Positions 14,882 through 22,711 of a DNA stretch of 24,638 nt are shown here, piece by piece (positions within the stretch are counted from its first letter, which is position 1; each line of letters begins with the position of its first letter). The notes under the pieces are model-generated. The model ran no database searches, had not been told where the DNA came from, and worked only from the letters and a program-made list of their open reading frames with translations. Both the position numbers and the translations under genes were made by a program. The stretch covers positions 1-24,638 of the forward strand of contig CAUZMW010000034.1 in the NCBI GenBank assembly GCA_963581225.1, written 5' to 3'. This stretch comes from SMWC01 sp963581225. Lineage in GTDB: Bacteria; Pseudomonadota; Gammaproteobacteria; Steroidobacterales; Rariloculaceae.

Positions 14882-17086
14882 TTAGAGTGCAGCGAGTCGT
14901 TGAACGTGGGCCGCGAAGTCTTCCGGCGATACGAATCCGACCAGCTTGTATGCCGGTTGTTCCTGACCGGCTGCATCGAAGAATGCGATGGTCGGCGGAC
15001 CGAAGCTACTGAAGTACTGCAGCAGTTCTTTGTCATCGGCGTCATTATCTGTAACGTCAGCCTGTAGCAGAACAAACGGTTCCAGCGCGGCGATCACGCC
15101 CACATCCAGGAACGTATATTTCTCCATCTCTTTGCAAGAGACACACCATTCCGCGCTGAAGTCGAACAACACCGGCGCACCCGCGGCACGGGCTGAAATC
15201 AGGGCGACCTCGAGCTCGGCGACGGACTCCACGGGTTCGAATGCGAGGTGCCCGGTGGAAAGTCTCTGCGTCGATCCGGCCAGGAGACTGCCTCGCGGAA
15301 TCGGATCGAGTGGGTCGTCGCCGCCCAGCGTCACGCCAAGGAGCATCACGGCGCCGTAGATACAGGCCAGCACACCGAGTCCTTTGCTGAGGCGGCTGAC
15401 GGGCGATGCAGGCGCGGGCAGCGGCTCAAGAGCGCCAAGAAAGACACCCGTCAAGAACACGAGCAGGGCCCACAGCAGTAGCGTGATACTGCCCGGGAGC
15501 ACGCGCTCCATCATCCAGATCGCGAGCCCCAGCATCATGACGCCGAAGCCTGCCTTGACGGTGTTCATCCACGAGCCCGCTTTCGGCAGCAGCTTGCCGG
15601 CCGAGGCGCCGACCAGCAGTAACGGTGAGCCCATGCCGAGGCTCAGTGCGAACAGAGCACCGGCTCCGCGGACGACATCGCTGCTCTGGCCGATCACCGC
15701 CAGCGTTGCGACGAGCGGAGGCGCGACACAGGCCGTCACGATCAACGCCGAGAGCGCCCCGATAATGGCCGTACCAACAAAAGTACCGGTCCGCTGGTTA
15801 TTCGATAGGTTCGACAGGCGTGTCTGGATGGCGGAGGGCATTTGCAGCTCGAACATGCCGAACATGCTCAGTGCCATACCGACGAACAGCGCGGCGAACA
15901 ATGTCAGGAGCCAGGGTTCCTGGAAAGCGGCCTGCAGTTGTGAGCCGGCCGCCGCCGCTAGTGCGCCGCCTATCGTGTAGGTCACGGCCATACCCATTAC
16001 ATAGGAGAGCGACAGCGCGAATCCACGCCCGGCCGAGACATTGTCTCCCTGCCCGGCAATGATGCCGGAGAGAATCGGTACCATCGGTAATACGCAGGGT
16101 GTGAACGCTAACAGCAGGCCGAGGCCGTAGAACGTCACCAGGACGAGCCACCAGGAACTGTTGAGAACCAGCGACGCGAGGCGATCCTGCTCGGAGACGA
16201 ACGGCGTGTCCTCCACGGCGGCCGCGAATGAGCTGGAAGCGGGCACGTTGAGCTCGACCGACTGCACGATGACCGGATAGCAGATACTGTCGACCTTGCA
16301 GCCTTGAAAGCTCGCCTCGATGACGACGTCGAGAGCGTCAGGTGTCGCTCTGGAGAACGGTATCTCGGCCTCAACATAGTTGTAGAACACCTCGACGTCG
16401 CCGAAGTGCTCATCGTTGTGCGGCTCGCCGGCCGGCATGCGGGCCGTTCCGAGTTGAATCTCGCTGTCCGTGCTGAAAGCGAATTTGTCGCTATACAAGT
16501 AATAGCCCGGCTCGATCTGCCAGCTCAGCGTGATCTGATTGGCGCCGTCGACGCGACCGTCTATGACGAACGCTTCATCCGGGGGCAGTATCTCGGAATT
16601 GTCGGTGGCGGTGAAAAAAGTATTCCTGGGCGATTCGTCGCCACCGCCTCCCTCCGGTAGGGAGACGTTGCTGAGCCAGCGTTGCGGCGGATAACACAGG
16701 CCGATATCGGCACAGCCTTGAGCCGTGAGCTGAAACTCCATCTCGTCGACTGCCGTAGAATTTTGATAGGGAACGCTGACGTGGAATTGACCGCGATAAG
16801 TCTCGACGACGCCAAAAAACTCGTCCTCGTGAATCTCGCCAGGGGGAAAGACCGGCGAGCCGAGCCCCACGGTATCGGTCTGGCTCGCAAAGCCGAAGCG
16901 TTCCCGGTAGAGGTAATAACCATCCTGAACCTCGAAAGTCAGAATGATTTCGTCGGCTGACGCTTCGATCGTATAAGGAAACGCTTGTTCGGGAGGCAGG
17001 ACGTTTTGTGCCGTGGCTACCGTGCCGGAGACGAAACCGATAGGCAGAATAATGAGTCTAGTAGCTAGGCTACTCCAATATCGCAT
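14882..17086 (-). CDS. dsbD: Thiol:disulfide interchange protein DsbD with two N-terminal domains
   Basis: Carries electrons from cytoplasmic thioredoxin across the inner membrane to periplasmic Dsb and Tlp proteins. The 734 residues exceed E. coli DsbD (565). A signal peptide (about 1-26) precedes two copies of the nDsbD (alpha) domain. Copy 1 has C125/C131 in QGCADIGLCYPP; copy 2 has C263/C269 in QGCKVDSICYP. Both copies begin with ILPP/VLPP and share GYYLY. The membrane domain has about eight helices with the redox Cys in FTPCVLPMVP (C331) and VTACVAPP (C453). The C-terminal thioredoxin domain has W647-C648-V-S-C651. The gene starts 3 bases after the cutA stop, as in other proteobacteria with cutA-dsbD. 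Confidence 0.95.
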   Translation of the reverse strand: MRYWSSLATRLIILPIGFVSGTVATAQNVLPPEQAFPYTIEASADEIILTFEVQDGYYLYRERFGFASQTDTVGLGSPVFPPGEIHEDEFFGVVETYRGQFHVSVPYQNSTAVDEMEFQLTAQGCADIGLCYPPQRWLSNVSLPEGGGGDESPRNTFFTATDNSEILPPDEAFVIDGRVDGANQITLSWQIEPGYYLYSDKFAFSTDSEIQLGTARMPAGEPHNDEHFGDVEVFYNYVEAEIPFSRATPDALDVVIEASFQGCKVDSICYPVIVQSVELNVPASSSFAAAVEDTPFVSEQDRLASLVLNSSWWLVLVTFYGLGLLLAFTPCVLPMVPILSGIIAGQGDNVSAGRGFALSLSYVMGMAVTYTIGGALAAAAGSQLQAAFQEPWLLTLFAALFVGMALSMFGMFELQMPSAIQTRLSNLSNNQRTGTFVGTAIIGALSALIVTACVAPPLVATLAVIGQSSDVVRGAGALFALSLGMGSPLLLVGASAGKLLPKAGSWMNTVKAGFGVMMLGLAIWMMERVLPGSITLLLWALLVFLTGVFLGALEPLPAPASPVSRLSKGLGVLACIYGAVMLLGVTLGGDDPLDPIPRGSLLAGSTQRLSTGHLAFEPVESVAELEVALISARAAGAPVLFDFSAEWCVSCKEMEKYTFLDVGVIAALEPFVLLQADVTDNDADDKELLQYFSSFGPPTIAFFDAAGQEQPAYKLVGFVSPEDFAAHVQRLAAL

Positions 17087-17089
17087 TCG

Positions 17090-17419
17090 TCATTCCTCCG
17101 AGCTGACCGACGCCGTAAGCCACTTCAGATACTCTGAAGAGCCGCTATGGACAGGGACAGCCAGAATTTCCGGTAGTTCATAACTTGTCTGTTTCTGGAT
17201 AAATCTTTCGATAGCCTCGTAGCGAGCTTGCGTCGTCTTGACCACGACGAGCACCTCTTCGTCATGCTGGACCCGCGAATTCCAGCGGTAGGTTGAAACT
17301 ACACCCGCCACAGCGCTGACGCAGGCCGCAAGGCGTTGGTCGACCAGTGCCGTCGCGAGATCGGCCGCCTCTTGGGCGCTGGCGCAGGTCGTCAGTACTA
17401 ACAGCGCTTCCGAACTCAC
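17090..17419 (-). CDS. cutA: Divalent-cation tolerance protein CutA
   Basis: A small trimeric PII-like cytoplasmic protein linked to copper and divalent-metal tolerance; its molecular role is not settled. At 109 residues it is near E. coli CutA (112). Motifs: LVLTTCASAQEAADLATALVD, LAACVSAV (the conserved metal-ligand Cys region), YRWNSRVQHDEEVLVVVKT and YELPEILAVPVHSGSSEYLKWL. The start is GTG at 17417-17419. It heads the minus-strand train and lies back to back with groESL, about 200 bases from groES. A promoter for it must lie between 17420 and 17500, but I cannot place it. Confidence 0.94.
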   Translation of the reverse strand: MSSEALLVLTTCASAQEAADLATALVDQRLAACVSAVAGVVSTYRWNSRVQHDEEVLVVVKTTQARYEAIERFIQKQTSYELPEILAVPVHSGSSEYLKWLTASVSSEE

Positions 17420-17501
17420 GGACCGGTCCCACCTGTGCCAATTGAGCCGATAAGCATAGCCGGGTTAGTGGGCCCGTGTCATCGAGATTGCTCACAACCC
17501 C

Positions 17502-17529
17502 TTGAAATTCAGCGATCCATCACTATTAT
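17502..17529 (+). promoter_or_regulatory. groESL sigma-70-type promoter
   Basis: TTGAAA (17502-17507), a 16-base spacer and TATTAT (17524-17529) form a good vegetative promoter. The preceding C gives CTTGAAA, which also resembles a sigma-32 -35 box, but no clear sigma-32 -10 box follows. The CIRCE operator begins on the last base of the -10 box, so a bound repressor would cover the start of transcription. Confidence 0.75.
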
Positions 17530-17555
17530 TAGCACTCGACTCGGCCGAGTGCTAA
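17529..17555 (+). promoter_or_regulatory. CIRCE operator (HrcA binding site)
   Basis: A perfect match to the CIRCE consensus: TTAGCACTC (17529-17537), 9-base spacer, GAGTGCTAA (17547-17555). CIRCE is bound by the heat-sensitive repressor HrcA, whose activity depends on GroEL. The element lies 67 bases before groES and abuts the -10 box. Confidence 0.96.
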
Positions 17556-17622
17556 ACTAGTAACACGGCCACGTACTTATTTTTTTACATTAAATCATAG
17601 ACTTGGATAGGGAGACCCATTA

Positions 17623-17913
17623 ATGAATATTCGTCCCTTACATGATCGCGTCGTTATTCGGCGCACGGAGGAAGAGCGAACCTCCCCTGGGGGCATCGTG
17701 ATTCCCGATTCTGCGACAGAGAAGCCGATCAAAGGCGAGGTGGTTGCGGTAGGTAATGGCAAGGTGCTGGACAGTGGCGAGACGCGAGCCCTGGATCTCA
17801 AGGCAGGTGACAAAGTTCTGTTCGGCAAGTACTCCGGCACAGAGGTTAAGGTCGACGGTGAAGAACTCCTGGTCATGCGTGAAGACGACGTCATGGCCGT
17901 GATCGAGGACTAA
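17623..17913 (+). CDS. groES: Co-chaperonin GroES
   Basis: The seven-subunit lid of the GroEL folding chamber. The 96 residues fit the family (97 in E. coli). The start NIRPLHDRVVIRR, the mobile-loop region EERTSPGGIVIPDSA and the end VMREDDVMAVIED are standard. The GGIVI core of the mobile loop that binds GroEL is intact. Start ATG at 17623, preceded by AGGGAGACC. It is first in the groESL operon under the CIRCE-covered promoter; groEL starts 49 bases later. Confidence 0.98.
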   Translation: MNIRPLHDRVVIRRTEEERTSPGGIVIPDSATEKPIKGEVVAVGNGKVLDSGETRALDLKAGDKVLFGKYSGTEVKVDGEELLVMREDDVMAVIED

Positions 17914-17962
17914 CCTCCATCTCATATCGCAGTTAAACAATTCAAGTATTAGGGAGACCGAA

Positions 17963-19594
17963 ATGCCAAAAGAAGTGAAATTTGCCGAAGAGGCACGTCA
18001 GCGGTTGCTCCACGGCGTCAATGTGCTGGCGAACGCCGTCAAGGTGACCCTCGGCCCGAAGGGCCGTAATGTCGTAATCGATAAGAGTTTCGGTGCGCCG
18101 ACCGTCACGAAAGACGGCGTATCCGTAGCGAAGGAAATCGACCTCGAAGATAAGTTCGAGAACATGGGCGCTCAGATGGTGAAGGAAGTAGCGTCCCAGA
18201 CCTCGGACGCGGCGGGAGACGGTACGACGACCGCCACGATACTCGCCCAGGCGATTTTACGCGAGGGGCTCAAGGGTGTTGCCGCCGGCTTCAACCCGAT
18301 GGATCTGAAGCGTGGTGTGGATAAGGCCTCCGCAGCTCTTGTTCTCGAGCTTGAGAAGCTTTCGCAGCCGTGCGAGGACGACAAGTCGATCGCACAGGTA
18401 GGCAGCATATCCGCGAATGCCGATGAAGAGATCGGCACCATCATCGCCAACGCCATGGGCAAGGTCGGGAAAGAAGGCGTGATCACGGTTGAAGAGGGCT
18501 CGGGGCTCGAGAACGAGCTCGATGTCGTCGAAGGCATGCAGTTCGATCGCGGTTATCTGTCGCCGTACTTCATCAACGATCAGCAGAGCCAGTCGGTACA
18601 GTTGGAAGAACCCTACGTCCTCATTCACGACAAAAAGATCTCGAGCATCCGCGATCTGCTGCCGCTGCTTGAGAGTGTCGCGAAGTCCGGCCGACCGTTA
18701 TTGATCATCTCTGAAGATGTAGAAGGCGAGGCTTTGGCGACTCTGGTGGTCAACAACATCCGCGGAATTGTCAAGGTTGCCGCCGTTAAGGCGCCCGGCT
18801 TCGGCGACCGCCGTAAGGCCATGCTCCAGGACATCGCCGTTTTAACCGGTGGCCAGGTAATATCTGAGGAAGTCGGGCTGTCGCTCGAGAAAGCCGGCCT
18901 CGAAGACCTCGGTGAGGCGAAGAAGATTCAGATCACCAAGGAAAATACTACCATCATCGATGGCGCAGGCAAGCCGGAAGATATCAAGGGACGGGTCGAT
19001 CAGGTCAACGCCGAGATCGAAGAGTCCAGTTCCGACTACGACCGAGAAAAGCTCCAGGAACGGGTAGCGAAGCTCGCAGGTGGTGTGGCCGTCATCAAGG
19101 TGGGGGCAGCAACTGAGATCGAGATGAAGTCGAAGAAGTCGCGGGTCGAGGATGCGCTGCACGCAACGCGGGCCGCGGTGGAAGAAGGTGTCGTGGCCGG
19201 TGGTGGCGTTGCGCTGATCCGAGCGCTCGCGGCTATCAAGGATCTCAAGGGCGCCAACGACGATCAGAACGTGGGTATCAGCATTATGCGTCGCGCCGTC
19301 GAAGAACCTCTGCGTCAGATCGTGGCCAATTCCGGCGAGGATGCGTCGGTTATCTTGAACGCCGTCGCCAAAGGCAAGGGCAATTATGGTTTCGACGCTG
19401 CCACGGGCGAATACGGCGACATGGTCAAGCTCGGTATCATCGACCCGACCAAGGTGACGCGTTTGGCCTTGCAGAACGCCGCATCTGTCTCCGGCTTACT
19501 GTTGACTACCGAGGCGATGATCGCTGACGTGCCGAAGGACGACGCTGCCGGCCCCGCTATGCCGGACATGGGTGGCATGGGCGGTATGATGTAG
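17963..19594 (+). CDS. groEL: Chaperonin GroEL
   Basis: A 14-subunit, ATP-driven chaperonin that folds cytoplasmic proteins inside its cavity. At 543 residues it has the usual length (548). ATP-site motifs VTLGPKGRNVVIDKSFGAPTV (read as adjoining pieces) and DAAGDGTTTATILAQAI are intact, as are the apical-domain block VKAPGFGDRRKAML and VEEGVVAGGGVALIRA. The C-terminus ends in a Gly-Met tail (MGGMGGMM) that projects into the cavity. It is preceded by AGGGAGACC, the same ribosome binding sequence as groES. The stop is TAG, a genuine stop in this genome. A strong terminator follows 26 bases later. Confidence 0.99.
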   Translation: MPKEVKFAEEARQRLLHGVNVLANAVKVTLGPKGRNVVIDKSFGAPTVTKDGVSVAKEIDLEDKFENMGAQMVKEVASQTSDAAGDGTTTATILAQAILREGLKGVAAGFNPMDLKRGVDKASAALVLELEKLSQPCEDDKSIAQVGSISANADEEIGTIIANAMGKVGKEGVITVEEGSGLENELDVVEGMQFDRGYLSPYFINDQQSQSVQLEEPYVLIHDKKISSIRDLLPLLESVAKSGRPLLIISEDVEGEALATLVVNNIRGIVKVAAVKAPGFGDRRKAMLQDIAVLTGGQVISEEVGLSLEKAGLEDLGEAKKIQITKENTTIIDGAGKPEDIKGRVDQVNAEIEESSSDYDREKLQERVAKLAGGVAVIKVGAATEIEMKSKKSRVEDALHATRAAVEEGVVAGGGVALIRALAAIKDLKGANDDQNVGISIMRRAVEEPLRQIVANSGEDASVILNAVAKGKGNYGFDAATGEYGDMVKLGIIDPTKVTRLALQNAASVSGLLLTTEAMIADVPKDDAAGPAMPDMGGMGGMM

Positions 19595-19620
19595 ATCGCG
19601 CTAACCTGGCGTATTAGAGT

Positions 19621-19650
19621 AAAAAGCCCCGCAATTGCGGGGCTTTTTTT
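19621..19650 (+). terminator. Rho-independent terminator after groEL
   Basis: A perfect palindrome GCCCCGCAATTGCGGGGC (19626-19643) is flanked by AAAAA before and TTTTTTT after. The stem is GC-rich with an AATT loop and a long U-run, so it should end groESL transcription efficiently. The flanking A-run means it could also work on the minus strand. Confidence 0.95.
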
Positions 19651-19688
19651 ATTGCTAGACACGCCGCGGCTGTCTGTCGTGAAAAACG

Positions 19689-20276
19689 GTGCGCCGCGCC
19701 GGCCTGGCGACTGCGCGGCATTTGGCGTTAGAGTCGTCGCAATCGTTTGAATCAGTCGAGTCTTTCGTGAGCGTGATAACCCCCGCCAATCTGCCTCAAA
19801 GTCTGCAGGCTCAATGGAATCTAGTCGCGACCCGTCTGCCCGAGTTACCGCAAGGCCTGTTCACCGACTTACCGATAGCCGCACAGACCGTGGGGCGTGT
19901 GGTTGTCTGCAGCGACTTTGTGCTCGCGACGCTACTTAGACAACCAGACGCGTTGCTGGATATGCTTGCCGATGAGGAGCCGTTGACCACACCAGACGTT
20001 GAGGCGCGTTTTGCTCTTGCGGGCTGCGATGAAGCGCAGGCGATGTCGAAGCTCAGACGAGTGCGGCAGGTTGAGATGGCCCGGATCGCGTGGCGGGATC
20101 TGTCGGGCTTCTCGGATCTGGAGACGAATCTCCTGGATCTGTCGGTGCTCGCAGATAGTGCGATACACGCTGCACTCGACTTCGCCGTCGGCGCGTTGGC
20201 GCCTCGCTACGGCAAGCCCGTGGACGATTCGGGAGTCTTCTTGCCGTTGCCGATCGATTCGGGCAGTTGCCGCTGA
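19689..20276 (+). pseudogene. glnE: GlnE N-terminal fragment (adenylyl-removing side, cut short)
   Basis: This frame holds the first ~160 residues of the glutamine synthetase adenylyltransferase/adenylyl-removing enzyme. Matching blocks include SLQAQWNLVATRLPELP, VCSDFV, LRRVRQVEMARIAWRDLSG and ALAPRYGKP. Right after GKPVDDSGVFLPLPI, where E. coli GlnE continues PLLILGMGKLGG, the frame breaks and ends in a TGA at 20274-20276. The nucleotidyltransferase motif of the adenylyl-removing domain is missing. The true start may be GTG 19767, because the ~26 residues before it do not look like GlnE. The next frame carries the C-terminal module, so this is one damaged gene rather than two. Confidence 0.8.
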
Positions 20277-21205
20277 AGAAAGTCAGCGACCGGCTGACCG
20301 ATACCGCGGAGATTGTCCTACAGTTCGCGCTGGATATTGCGTGGGGCGAACTCGTCGCCAAGCATGGCAGACCGATGTGCGGTGAGTCGCCTGATCTCAC
20401 TGAAGCGGGCTTTACAATCATCGCTTACGGCAAGCTCGGGGGACTGGAACTCGGCTACGGTTCCGATCTCGATATCGTGTTTTTGCATGGATCGCACGGG
20501 GCCTATCAACAGACGGATGGCGAGCTGTCGCTCGACAACGGCCGCTTCTTCATGTGCCTGGCGCAACGTCTGATCCACTTCCTGAGCATTCAGACAACTT
20601 CCAGCCGGCTCTACGAGGTGGATATTCGTCTTCGTCCGAGCGGAGAATCCGGGTTCATGGTGACGAGTTTGGATGCGTTCAAGCGCTACCAACGTAAGGA
20701 AGCGTGGGTGTGGGAACATCAGGCGCTGTTGCGTAGCCGGTCCGTCGCAGGTTCCGAGCGGGTATGCGAGGCGTTCGAGGCGGATAGGCGAGTCGTCCTG
20801 ACCGAACATGTCGAGCGAGCGAGTCTAAGGCAGGAAGTTCTACGGATGCGTATGCGCATGCGAGCTGAACTCGCCACTAGCCGGGAAGGACAGTTCGATC
20901 TTAAGCATGATCGAGGCGGGCTGGCGGACATCGAATTCCTGGTGGACTACTGGGTACTCTCGAACGCAGCACAGACACCGGCGCTCGTAGAGTTTCCTGA
21001 CAACGTGCGCCAACTCGAGGCCTTGGAGCTCGCAAAGCTGGTGCCGGCGGAGCACTGTCAGGAGTTGACCCACGTTTATCTACTACTTAGAGAGCGCTCG
21101 CATGAGCTCGCGCTTAACGACGCCGGCCGTATCGTGGACGCATCTAAGTTCGTGGACGAGCGTCGTTGGGTCGGCATGCTTTGGGACGAGGTATTCGCCG
21201 AGTAA
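20267..21205 (+). pseudogene. glnE: GlnE C-terminal adenylyltransferase module, detached
   Basis: This 312-residue frame matches the last third of GlnE, the AT domain that adenylylates glutamine synthetase when nitrogen is plentiful. It begins at LPLKKVSDRLTDTAE (E. coli LPVMKVSDHLTWLAE). It contains the intact nucleotidyltransferase motif YGKLGGLELGYGSDLDIVFLH, VDIRLRPSGESG, KHDRGGLADIEFLV and the full natural C-terminus to a TAA at 21205. Homology extends back in this frame to about 20228 (LLAVADRFGQ), upstream of the TTG at 20267. About 470 residues of a normal ~946-residue GlnE are absent between the two pieces. It may still be translated as a stand-alone AT domain, but no good ribosome binding site is visible. 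Confidence 0.8.
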
Positions 21206-21222
21206 GCACACAGGCGAGGGGG

Positions 21223-21228
21223 TATAAT
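21223..21228 (+). promoter_or_regulatory. Possible -10 box before the CHCC zinc-finger gene
   Basis: A perfect TATAAT lies 31 bases before the GTG at 21259. No recognisable -35 box lies 16-18 bases upstream, so this is only a candidate promoter for the zinc-finger gene and the LPS genes after it. Confidence 0.3.
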
Positions 21229-21258
21229 TGCCGCACTTCAGGCAGTGGAGATCAATCG

Positions 21259-21480
21259 GTGCGTGCTCGAGCAGGAAGTGTTGAGGAAGAGTTGGTCGTC
21301 GCGAACGCGGAGAATATTTATCGTATTGGCCGCGACGATCTTCCCCTGCACTGTCCCCTATCCGGCATGTATCTGTGGAATTCTCATCCGAAAGTCTATC
21401 TTCCGATAGAGGCGACCGGAGAGTCCAAGTGCCCCTATTGCGGGGCGACCTACGAGCTGATGGCCGACGCACCACAGTGA
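21259..21480 (+). CDS. CHCC-type zinc-finger protein (zf-CHCC)
   Basis: A 73-residue protein of the zf-CHCC family (related to mitochondrial NDUFS6-type zinc fingers); the role of the bacterial members is not established. The four zinc ligands are C32, H43, C58 and C61, in HCPLSGMYLWNSHPKVYLPI and CPYCGATYEL. I start at GTG 21259 because TGGAG (21246-21250) lies 8 bases before it; the frame is open further upstream without a site. In many beta- and gammaproteobacteria this gene sits between ilvE and LPS-core genes. Here ilvE is missing and the gene lies 53 bases after glnE. Confidence 0.85.
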   Translation: MRARAGSVEEELVVANAENIYRIGRDDLPLHCPLSGMYLWNSHPKVYLPIEATGESKCPYCGATYELMADAPQ

Positions 21481-21484
21481 ATTG

Positions 21485-21759
21485 ATGGCGATTGCCGCTA
21501 ACAGCGGTGGTTTGCTACACCACATCAATCTCGCCCGCGTTTATCGTGGCGGCGAGCGGCAGACGGAAATACTGATTCGAGGTCTTGCGACGCATCTTCT
21601 GCGGCAGCGATTGCGAGCTTGAATACGGATACGGAGTTGCGCAATGCTATGTCCGAAGCCGCTCGACGGCGGGCACGGGATTATCGTCCGGAGTTAATGA
21701 TCGAACGGTATTGGGAACTCTATCAGGACATTCTTCCACGTCTCGCACGGGAGGCTTAA
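21485..21759 (+). pseudogene. Glycosyltransferase (GT4-like) remnant, ends only
   Basis: Two pieces of one LPS-type glycosyltransferase are visible in different frames. The first frame (ATG 21485 to TGA 21620-21622) encodes a typical N-terminus: LLHHINLARVYRGGERQTEI followed by LIRGLA. The second frame (about 21586 to TAA 21757-21759) encodes a typical C-terminus: AAAIASLNTDTELRNAMSEA, ARRRARDYRPELMIERYW and ELYQDILP. A normal enzyme would be ~350 residues, so most of the middle, including the nucleotide-sugar site, is gone. The pieces meet at about 21585-21610 around CTGCGGCAGCGATTG. It lies between the zinc-finger gene and hldD, where an LPS-core transferase would be expected. Confidence 0.75.
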
Positions 21760-21766
21760 CAAGCTC

Positions 21767-22711
21767 ATGATAATTGTGACTGGCGGTGCCGGATTTATAG
21801 GCAGCAACCTCGTTCGCGCCTTGAACAGCCGCGGCGAGCGCGACATTCTGGTCGTGGACGATCTAACGGACGGGCACAAGTTTACCAACCTGGCGGATTG
21901 TGAAATTGCGGATTACTGGGATAAGGATCTCTTTCAGCAGCGCCTGCGGTTGGGGCTCACTTTGCAACCGCGATGTATTTTTCATCAGGGCGCCTGCTCG
22001 GTGACTACGGAGTGGGACGGCCGTTACATGATGGAGACGAACTACCGCTTCTCCACGGAGTTACTCGACTACTGTCTCGCGCAAGAGATACCACTGATCT
22101 ATGCGTCGTCGGCGGCAGTCTATGGCGCGAGTGGTAAATTCAAAGAAGATCCTTCGGCCGAGCGGCCATTAAACGTTTACGGTTACTCGAAGCTGCTTTT
22201 CGATCAATACGTTCGCCGAAGGCTGTCGAAGAAGTCGCCACAGGTTGTCGGGCTGCGCTATTTCAACGTCTACGGTCCCGGCGAAGCGCACAAAGGCGCG
22301 ATGGCAAGTATCGCCTGGCATCTGAATCGACAGATTCTCGATGACGGAGAGGCTAAGTTATTCGAGGGTAGCGATGGTTACGATGCCGGTGAGCAGCGAC
22401 GGGACTTTATTTATGTTGACGACGTTGTGGACGTCAACTTCTGGTTTTCGGACCATCCGGAATGTTCGGGAATTTTCAATGTCGGTACAGGGCAGGCATC
22501 GACGTTCAACGACGTGGCGAACGCGGTTATCCGGTCGCTTGGGAAGGGAGCGATAAGCTATATCCCGTTCCCCGGAGCGCTGAAGGAGAGTTATCAGAGT
22601 TTCACCGAAGCCGATATCGGCGCACTTCGCGCGGCGGGCTACGAAGCGAGTTTTCTGGATGTAAGAAGCGGAGTCAGCGCTTACCTGAATCGCCTCGACG
22701 CGGCTAAGTGA
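21767..22711 (+). CDS. hldD: ADP-L-glycero-D-manno-heptose 6-epimerase HldD
   Basis: Converts ADP-D-glycero-D-manno-heptose to the L-glycero form, the heptose donor for the LPS inner core; it uses bound NADP. The 314 residues match the family (310). The Rossmann loop is TGGAGFIGSNLV at the N-terminus. The catalytic Ser/Tyr/Lys set lies in YASSAAVYG and Y138-G-Y-S-K142. Also visible are LRYFNVYGPGEAHKG and RDFIYVDDVVDVN. The start ATG is 7 bases after the stop of the glycosyltransferase remnant. The stop overlaps the waaF start by four bases (GTGA, 22708-22711). Confidence 0.96.
   Translation: MIIVTGGAGFIGSNLVRALNSRGERDILVVDDLTDGHKFTNLADCEIADYWDKDLFQQRLRLGLTLQPRCIFHQGACSVTTEWDGRYMMETNYRFSTELLDYCLAQEIPLIYASSAAVYGASGKFKEDPSAERPLNVYGYSKLLFDQYVRRRLSKKSPQVVGLRYFNVYGPGEAHKGAMASIAWHLNRQILDDGEAKLFEGSDGYDAGEQRRDFIYVDDVVDVNFWFSDHPECSGIFNVGTGQASTFNDVANAVIRSLGKGAISYIPFPGALKESYQSFTEADIGALRAAGYEASFLDVRSGVSAYLNRLDAAK

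Noticed and set aside
21585..21770. A 61-codon reading frame over the glycosyltransferase remnant
   Set aside because: It is in a third frame with no family match; the two other frames give clear glycosyltransferase ends.
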